This document shows, piece after piece, positions 59,569 through 64,000 of a stretch of 64,000 nucleotides of DNA. Below the pieces are notes generated by a model. It did not search any database and was not told the DNA's origin. It saw nothing but the letters and a program-made list of their open reading frames with translations. Source of the stretch: Tistlia sp040905785 (GTDB lineage Bacteria > Pseudomonadota > Alphaproteobacteria > Kiloniellales > DSM-21159); the NCBI RefSeq assembly GCF_040905785.1, contig NZ_JBBDQW010000089.1, positions 1-64,000 on the forward strand. The letters are read 5' to 3'. Within the stretch, counting starts at the first letter, position 1. Each line of letters opens with the position of its first letter. The translations under genes were made by a program, and so were the position numbers.

Positions 59569-60288
59569 TCAGTAGCGGCGGATCAGGCCGATCAGGCGGC
59601 CCTGGATGGTCACGCGGTCGGGCGGGAACAGACGGGTCTCGTAGTTGACGTTGGCCGGCTCCAGGGCCACCGCGCCCTGGCGGCGGCGCAGGCGCTTGAG
59701 GGTGACCTCCTCGCCGTCGACCAGCGCCACGACGATGGCGCCGTTCTCGGCGTAGTCGGTCTCCTCGATGATCACGGTGTCGCCGTCGTGGATGCCGGCC
59801 TCGACCATCGAGTCGCCCTCGACCTCCAGGGCGTAGTGCTTGCCGCGGCCGAGCAGAGTCGGCGGCACCTCGACGAAGCTGTTCTCGTTGCGCAGCGCCT
59901 CGATCGGCGTGCCGGCGGCGATGCGGCCGTAGAGCGGCAGCGAGTTGAGCTCCCCGGCGCCGGCCCCCCCCGCGCCGCGCTCGCCGGCCTGCAGGGGCCG
60001 GCCGATCTGGCGGCGCGGATCGGCGCGCCCGCCCTGGATCACCGCCGGGGCGAAGCCGGCGCGGCCGCTGACGTCCTCGGGCAGGCGCAGCACCTCGATG
60101 GCGCGCGCCCGGTGGGCGAGGCGGCGGATGAAGCCGCGCTCCTCCAGGCCGGTGATCAGGCGGTGGATGCCGGACTTGGACTTCAGGCCGAGGGCGTCGC
60201 GCATCTCGTCGAAGGAGGGCGAGACGCCGTGGTCGCCCAGGTACTTCTGCAGGTAGGTCAGCAGCTCGTGCTGTTTGCGCGTCAGCAT
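59569..60288 (-). CDS. lexA: SOS-response repressor LexA
   Basis: Encodes 239 aa. It represses DNA-damage genes until RecA-stimulated self-cleavage. The N-terminal winged helix (1-70, MLTRKQHELLTYL...PSFDEMRDALGL) is followed by a Gly/Arg linker longer than in E. coli (202 aa) and the peptidase domain: cleavage site Ala-Gly in RIAAGTPIE, Ser in EGDSMVEAGI, and Lys in VTLKRLRR. The ATG at 60288 starts at the conserved N-terminus. Two GTTC-type boxes upstream indicate autoregulation. Confidence 0.97.
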   Translation of the reverse strand: MLTRKQHELLTYLQKYLGDHGVSPSFDEMRDALGLKSKSGIHRLITGLEERGFIRRLAHRARAIEVLRLPEDVSGRAGFAPAVIQGGRADPRRQIGRPLQAGERGAGGAGAGELNSLPLYGRIAAGTPIEALRNENSFVEVPPTLLGRGKHYALEVEGDSMVEAGIHDGDTVIIEETDYAENGAIVVALVDGEEVTLKRLRRRQGAVALEPANVNYETRLFPPDRVTIQGRLIGLIRRY

Positions 60289-60365
60289 GAATAGGTCCCC
60301 TGGGTGCGCGCTGACATCGACGCGAGATCGTGACCAACGGCTAGGATGACGACAGCGCCTCGTTA

Positions 60366-60380
60366 GAACGAAGCGACAAC
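60366..60380 (-). promoter_or_regulatory. Second, degenerate SOS box upstream of lexA
   Basis: On the minus strand GTTG-N7-GTTC, one mismatch from the alphaproteobacterial LexA consensus. It lies 78 nt before lexA and 11 nt from the perfect box, so cooperative binding is possible. Confidence 0.5.
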
Positions 60381-60390
60381 TCATTGCGAC

Positions 60391-60405
60391 GTTCTATCAA
60401 TGTTC
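60391..60405. promoter_or_regulatory. LexA-binding SOS box
   Basis: GTTCTATCAATGTTC fits the alphaproteobacterial LexA consensus GTTC-N7-GTTC exactly. It is 103 nt upstream of the lexA start in the lexA-moeA gap. LexA therefore very likely represses its own gene. Confidence 0.85.
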
Positions 60406-60481
60406 CAGTGCGTCGTCAAGCCGCGGATCGTAACGAATCTCGACACATTCGGCCTCGCGGCCCGGCTCCGGCCCGTCGCCC

Positions 60482-61696
60482 CTAGAGCGACAGCAGGTCG
60501 CCGTCGAGCGGAAGGTAGCGGACCGGGTCGCCGGCCGCGGCGGGCGGCGCCTGGGGCGCGCGCACGATCAGGCCGTCGGAGCGCGACAGCACCGCCAGCA
60601 TCGAGGAATCCTGGCGTCCGAAGGGGGTGGCGACCGGGGTGCCGTCGGCGGCGCGCTCGATGCGGGCGCGCAGGTAGTCCTGGCGCCGGTCGTTCTGGCC
60701 GAGCGGCGCGCCGAGCCGGGCCGGCAGCAGGCGGTGGGGCGGCCGGTCCAGGCCCTGCAGTCGCTCCAGGATCGGGCGCAGGAAGAGCGCGGCGCAGACC
60801 ACCGTCGAGACCGGGTTGCCGGGCAGCCCGAGCAGCGGCGTCCCGGCGATGCGGCCGAACAGCAGCGGCTTGCCCGGCCGCATGGCGATCTGCCAGAAGT
60901 CGAGCTCCAGGCCGCTCTCGCCGAGCGCCTGGCGGACCAGGTCGTGCTCGCCGACCGAGACGCCCCCGGTCGTCACCAGCAGGTCGGCGCCGCGCGCCTC
61001 GGCGGCCAGGGCCTGCAGCGAGCCGGCGTCGTCGCGGGCGATGGCGAGCAGGCTCGGCTCGCCGCCGCAGGCGCTGACCACCGCCGAGAGCGACAGGCCG
61101 TTGGAGCTGACGATCTGGTTGGGTCCGCGCGGCTCGCCCGGCAGCACGACCTCGTCGCCGGTCGCCAGGATCGCGACGCGGGGCCGGCGGCGCACCGACA
61201 GCCAGGGGCGGTCCATGGCGGCAGCGAGCCCGACGTCGCGGGCGGTCAGGCGCCGGCCGGCCGCCAGGCCGGTCTCGCCGGCGCGGAAGTCGAGGCCGGC
61301 GGGGCGCACGTAGGTGCCGCTCGCGACCGCCTCCAGCACCCGGACCCGGCCGTCCAGGGCCTCGGCGTCCTCCTGGATGACGATGGCGTCGGCGCCCTCG
61401 GGCAGGGGCGCGCCGGTGAAGATGCGCACCGCCTGGCCGGCCTCGAGCCGGCCCTCGTGGCGGCTGCCGGCCGGCACGCGCCCGACCACGGCGAGCTCGC
61501 AGGGCACGGAGGCCAGGTCGGCGGCGCGCACCGCGTAGCCGTCCATGGCCGAGACCGCGGCCGGCGGCTGCGTCGCGCGGGCGACCAGCGGCTCGGCGAG
61601 CACCCGCCCGAAGGCGGCGCCGAGCGGCAGCACCTCGGCCGGCAGCGGCGCGAAGGCCGCGAGGATGCGCGCCAGGGCCTCCTCGACGGAAAGCAT
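60482..61696 (-). CDS. moeA: Molybdopterin molybdenumtransferase MoeA
   Basis: Encodes 404 aa. It inserts molybdate into molybdopterin to make the active cofactor. SAMDGYAVRAADL near the start, IFTGAPLPEGADAIVIQE and the MoCF-type TTGGVSVGEHDLV and LLGLPGNPVSTVV are diagnostic. It follows moaC by 13 nt in the trp-moa cluster. Confidence 0.95.
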   Translation of the reverse strand: MLSVEEALARILAAFAPLPAEVLPLGAAFGRVLAEPLVARATQPPAAVSAMDGYAVRAADLASVPCELAVVGRVPAGSRHEGRLEAGQAVRIFTGAPLPEGADAIVIQEDAEALDGRVRVLEAVASGTYVRPAGLDFRAGETGLAAGRRLTARDVGLAAAMDRPWLSVRRRPRVAILATGDEVVLPGEPRGPNQIVSSNGLSLSAVVSACGGEPSLLAIARDDAGSLQALAAEARGADLLVTTGGVSVGEHDLVRQALGESGLELDFWQIAMRPGKPLLFGRIAGTPLLGLPGNPVSTVVCAALFLRPILERLQGLDRPPHRLLPARLGAPLGQNDRRQDYLRARIERAADGTPVATPFGRQDSSMLAVLSRSDGLIVRAPQAPPAAAGDPVRYLPLDGDLLSL

Positions 61697-61709
61697 CAGC
61701 CTTTTCTCC

Positions 61710-62186
61710 TCACGGCGCCTCGAAGGTGCCGGACTTGCCGCCGGCCTTGTGGACCAGGCGGATCTCGCCGATGCGCATGGCGCGGTCGACCGCCTTGCAC
61801 ATGTCGTAGACCGTCAGGGCCGCGACCGCGACCGCGGTCAGGGCCTCCATCTCGACGCCGGTGCGCCCGGTCAGCTTGCAGGTCGCCTCGATGGCGACGG
61901 CGTTGCGCTCGGGCGCCAGGGTCAGGTCGACCTTGACCGAGGTCAGCGCCAGGGGATGGCAGAGCGGGATCAGGTCGGGCGTGCGCTTGGCGCCCATGAT
62001 GCCGGCGAGGCGCGCCACCGACAGCACGTCGCCCTTCTTGACGCCGCCTTCGCGGATCAGCGCCAGGGTCTCGGGCTGCATGACGATCTCGCCGCGCGCC
62101 GTCGCGCTGCGCTCGCTCTCGGCCTTGGCCGAGACGTCGACCATGACCGCCTTTCCCTCGGCGTCGAAGTGGGTGAAGCCGGCCAT
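61710..62186 (-). CDS. moaC: Cyclic pyranopterin monophosphate synthase MoaC
   Basis: Encodes 158 aa. With MoaA it converts GTP into cyclic pyranopterin monophosphate, the first intermediate of molybdenum cofactor. MVDVSAKAESERSATARG at the start, LIPLCHPLALTSV with its active-site His, and VEMEALTAVAVAALTVYDMCKA are conserved. It is 6 nt after trpC, upstream of moeA. Confidence 0.97.
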   Translation of the reverse strand: MAGFTHFDAEGKAVMVDVSAKAESERSATARGEIVMQPETLALIREGGVKKGDVLSVARLAGIMGAKRTPDLIPLCHPLALTSVKVDLTLAPERNAVAIEATCKLTGRTGVEMEALTAVAVAALTVYDMCKAVDRAMRIGEIRLVHKAGGKSGTFEAP

Positions 62187-62192
62187 CGCCCG

Positions 62193-63008
62193 TTAGCTCC
62201 CCGCCACGATGGCCGGGGGTTCGGCGAAGAGCGCGCGGGTCGCCGCCGTCACGTCGCCCTGGCGCATCAGCGATTCGCCGATCAGGAAAGCGCGGGCGCC
62301 GACGCGGCGCAGGCGGGCGATGTCGGCGGGCCCGTGAATGCCGCTCTCGCCGACCAGGAAGCGGTCGGGCGGCACCCGGGCCGCGAGCCTCTCTCCCGTC
62401 TCAAGAGAGACCGACAAGGTCTTGAGATTGCGGTTGTTTATGCCCAGAAGCGAGGACTTGAGGCGCAGCGCCCGCTCGAGCTCCTCGGCGTCGTGGACCT
62501 CGAGCAGCACGTCCATGCCCAGCTCCAGGGCCGTCGACTCCAGCTCGGCGGCCTGGGCGTCCGACAGGGCGGCGAGGATCAGCAGCACGCAGTCGGCGCC
62601 GAGCGCCCGGCTCTCGAGGATCTGGTAGGGCTCCAGCATGAAGTCCTTGCGGATCACCGGCAGCGTGACCGAGGCGCGCGCCGCGACCAGGTCGGCGTCG
62701 CTGCCCTGGAACCAGGGCTCGTCGGTCAGCACCGACAGGCAGCTGGCGCCGCCGGCGGCATAGGCCTCGGCCAGGCGCGGCGGGTCGAAGTCGGCGCGGA
62801 TCAGGCCCTTGGAGGGCGAGGCTTTCTTGATCTCGCAGATCAGGGAGAAGCCGTCGCGCCGCGCGCCCTCGGCCAGGGCCCGGGCGAAGCCGCGCGGCCG
62901 CGGCGCCGCCGCCGCCTCGGCGACCAGCTGCGCCTCGGGGCGCAGCGCCCGTCGCGCGGCCAGGAAGCTGCGCTTGTCGTCACAGATCCGTGCCAGCACA
63001 TCGCTCAC
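62193..63008 (-). CDS. trpC: Indole-3-glycerol phosphate synthase
   Basis: Encodes 271 aa with a (beta/alpha)8 barrel. It makes indole-3-glycerol phosphate in tryptophan synthesis. ICEIKKASPSKGLIRADFDP, SVLTDEPWFQGSDADL, VIRKDFMLEPYQILESRALGADCVLLI and GINNRNLKT hold the substrate-binding and catalytic Lys/Glu residues. The start is GTG at 63008; no TrpF fusion is present. It is 26 nt after trpD. Confidence 0.96.
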   Translation of the reverse strand: MSDVLARICDDKRSFLAARRALRPEAQLVAEAAAAPRPRGFARALAEGARRDGFSLICEIKKASPSKGLIRADFDPPRLAEAYAAGGASCLSVLTDEPWFQGSDADLVAARASVTLPVIRKDFMLEPYQILESRALGADCVLLILAALSDAQAAELESTALELGMDVLLEVHDAEELERALRLKSSLLGINNRNLKTLSVSLETGERLAARVPPDRFLVGESGIHGPADIARLRRVGARAFLIGESLMRQGDVTAATRALFAEPPAIVAGS

Positions 63009-63034
63009 GCCGTGCAGCTCCCCTTGCCTTCGTC

Positions 63035-64000
63035 TCAGATCGGCGTCTTGCCGTTGGTCGCCTGGACCAGCCGCTCGAGCACGCGCGCGGCCCGGCCGCC
63101 GTCGATCGCCTCGGCCGCCGTGGCGACACCTTCCGGCAGACTCGCGACCTTGTCGGCCACGATCAGGGCTGCCGCCGCGTTCAGCAGCACGGTGTCGCGG
63201 AACGGGCCGGGCGCGCCGCCGAGCAGCGCCCGGATCGCCGCGGCGTTGGTCTCGGCGTCGCCGCCGCTCAGGTCCTCCACGGCGCAGCGCGGCAGCCCGG
63301 CGTCCTCGGGGGTCACCTCGAAGCTGCGGATCTCGCCCCGGTCGAGCTCGCAGACCCAGCCGCGCCCCGAGGTCGTCAGCTCGTCGAAACCGCCCTCGCC
63401 GTGGACCACCCAGGCCTTGTGGTGGCCCAGGCCCTTCAGCACCTCGGCCAGCGGCTCGATCCAGGCGCGGTCAAAGACGCCGAGCAGCTGGCGCCGGACC
63501 CGGGCCGGATTGCACAGCGGTCCGAGCAGGTTGAAGATCGTCCGCGTGCCGAGCTCGACGCGGGTCGGGCCGACGTGGCGCATGGCGCTGTGGTGGCGCG
63601 GCGCCATCAGGAAGCAGGTGCCGACCTCCCAGAGCGTGCGCTGCACGGTCGCGAGATCGGTCTCGACGTCGATGCCGAGCGCGCCGAGCACGTCGGCAGC
63701 GCCGCTCCGGGAGGAGAGCGCGCGGTTGCCGTGCTTGGCGACCGGCACGCCGCAGGCGGCGATGACGAACGCCGAGGCGGTCGAGATGTTGAAGGTGCCC
63801 TTGGCGTCGCCGCCGGTCCCGCAGGTGTCGATCGCCTCCTCGGGCGCCTCGATCGTGGTCATCTTGGCGCGCATGGTGCGCGCCGCGCCCAGGATCTCGG
63901 GCACCGTCTCGCCGCGCACCCGCAGGGCCATCAGCAGGCCGCCCATCTGCGCCGGCGTCGCGTCGCCCGACATGATCACGTCGAAGGCGCGCTCGGCGTC
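63035..64000 (-). CDS. trpD: Anthranilate phosphoribosyltransferase, 5' part beyond window
   Basis: The C-terminal ~321 residues lie in view, and the reading frame runs off the window edge (…DAERAFDVIMSGDAT). It transfers phosphoribose to anthranilate. CGTGGDAKGTFNIST is the PRPP-binding loop; KHGNRALSSRSGAADVLGALG and NLLGPLCNPAR are other marks. Gene order trpD-trpC-moaC-moeA-lexA is typical of alphaproteobacteria, with trpE and trpG usually upstream. Confidence 0.96.
   Translation of the reverse strand, partial: DAERAFDVIMSGDATPAQMGGLLMALRVRGETVPEILGAARTMRAKMTTIEAPEEAIDTCGTGGDAKGTFNISTASAFVIAACGVPVAKHGNRALSSRSGAADVLGALGIDVETDLATVQRTLWEVGTCFLMAPRHHSAMRHVGPTRVELGTRTIFNLLGPLCNPARVRRQLLGVFDRAWIEPLAEVLKGLGHHKAWVVHGEGGFDELTTSGRGWVCELDRGEIRSFEVTPEDAGLPRCAVEDLSGGDAETNAAAIRALLGGAPGPFRDTVLLNAAAALIVADKVASLPEGVATAAEAIDGGRAARVLERLVQATNGKTPI

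Overview
The window is very GC-rich chromosomal DNA from an alphaproteobacterium, most likely a member of Rhodospirillales in the broad sense. The evidence is the gene order rpsB-tsf-pyrH-frr-uppS-cdsA-dxr-rseP-bamA-skp-lpxD-fabZ-lpxA-lpxI-lpxB followed by gltA, gltX, comEC, lexA, moeA, moaC, trpC and trpD. Further support comes from LpxI in place of LpxH, a short ProRS without an editing insertion, HWE-type histidine kinases, and a GTTC-N7-GTTC SOS box upstream of lexA. No transposase, phage gene, plasmid function or CRISPR array was seen.

Layout. 0.2-2.2 kb: a secreted HExxH metallopeptidase-like protein on the minus strand, preceded by a short leader-type ORF with an unusually complete Shine-Dalgarno sequence. 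2.5-5.5 kb: a TRAP transporter operon (dctP, dctQ, dctM). 5.5-13.3 kb: a single-domain response regulator divergent from two tandem 1,166-1,198 aa CheB-CheR-PAS-HWE kinase fusions. 13.3-14.1 kb: a small membrane protein and two leucine tRNAs. 14.1-18.3 kb: a type III polyketide synthase with a membrane methyltransferase, a fluoroacetate-dehalogenase-like hydrolase, and a membrane protein made of two DUF502 copies. 18.3-24.7 kb: repeats, then recG, sdhE and mfd. 24.8-29.7 kb: a GntR-controlled TRAP/aminotransferase operon. 30-37.5 kb: proS, lolC/E, lolD, a cell-wall hydrolase and dnaE. 37.5-52.7 kb: the long translation / isoprenoid / phospholipid / outer-membrane / lipid A block. 52.7-54 kb: two periplasmic c-type cytochromes. 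54-64 kb: gltA, gltX, comEC, lexA and the moeA-moaC-trpC-trpD group (trpD is cut by the window edge).

How the genes work together. The 31-33 kb and 42-52 kb genes mostly serve the outer membrane: lipoprotein release (LolC/E, LolD), beta-barrel assembly (BamA, Skp), envelope stress proteolysis (RseP), undecaprenyl and phospholipid precursors (UppS, CdsA, Dxr) and the first steps of lipid A (LpxD, LpxA, LpxI, LpxB, with FabZ). The two TRAP systems import unknown organic acids; the second has its own regulator and an aminotransferase, so its substrate is probably an amino compound or is converted to one.

The least ordinary elements are: the leader ORF with the 15-nt anti-16S Shine-Dalgarno; the twin sensor kinases that both carry Asn where CheB methylesterases have the catalytic Asp; the fused double DUF502 protein; the conserved fluoroacetate-dehalogenase active site; and in-frame 15-bp tandem repeats in three genes between 33 and 39 kb, including dnaE. 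All function calls come from reading the translated sequence and known family motifs; no database search was run.
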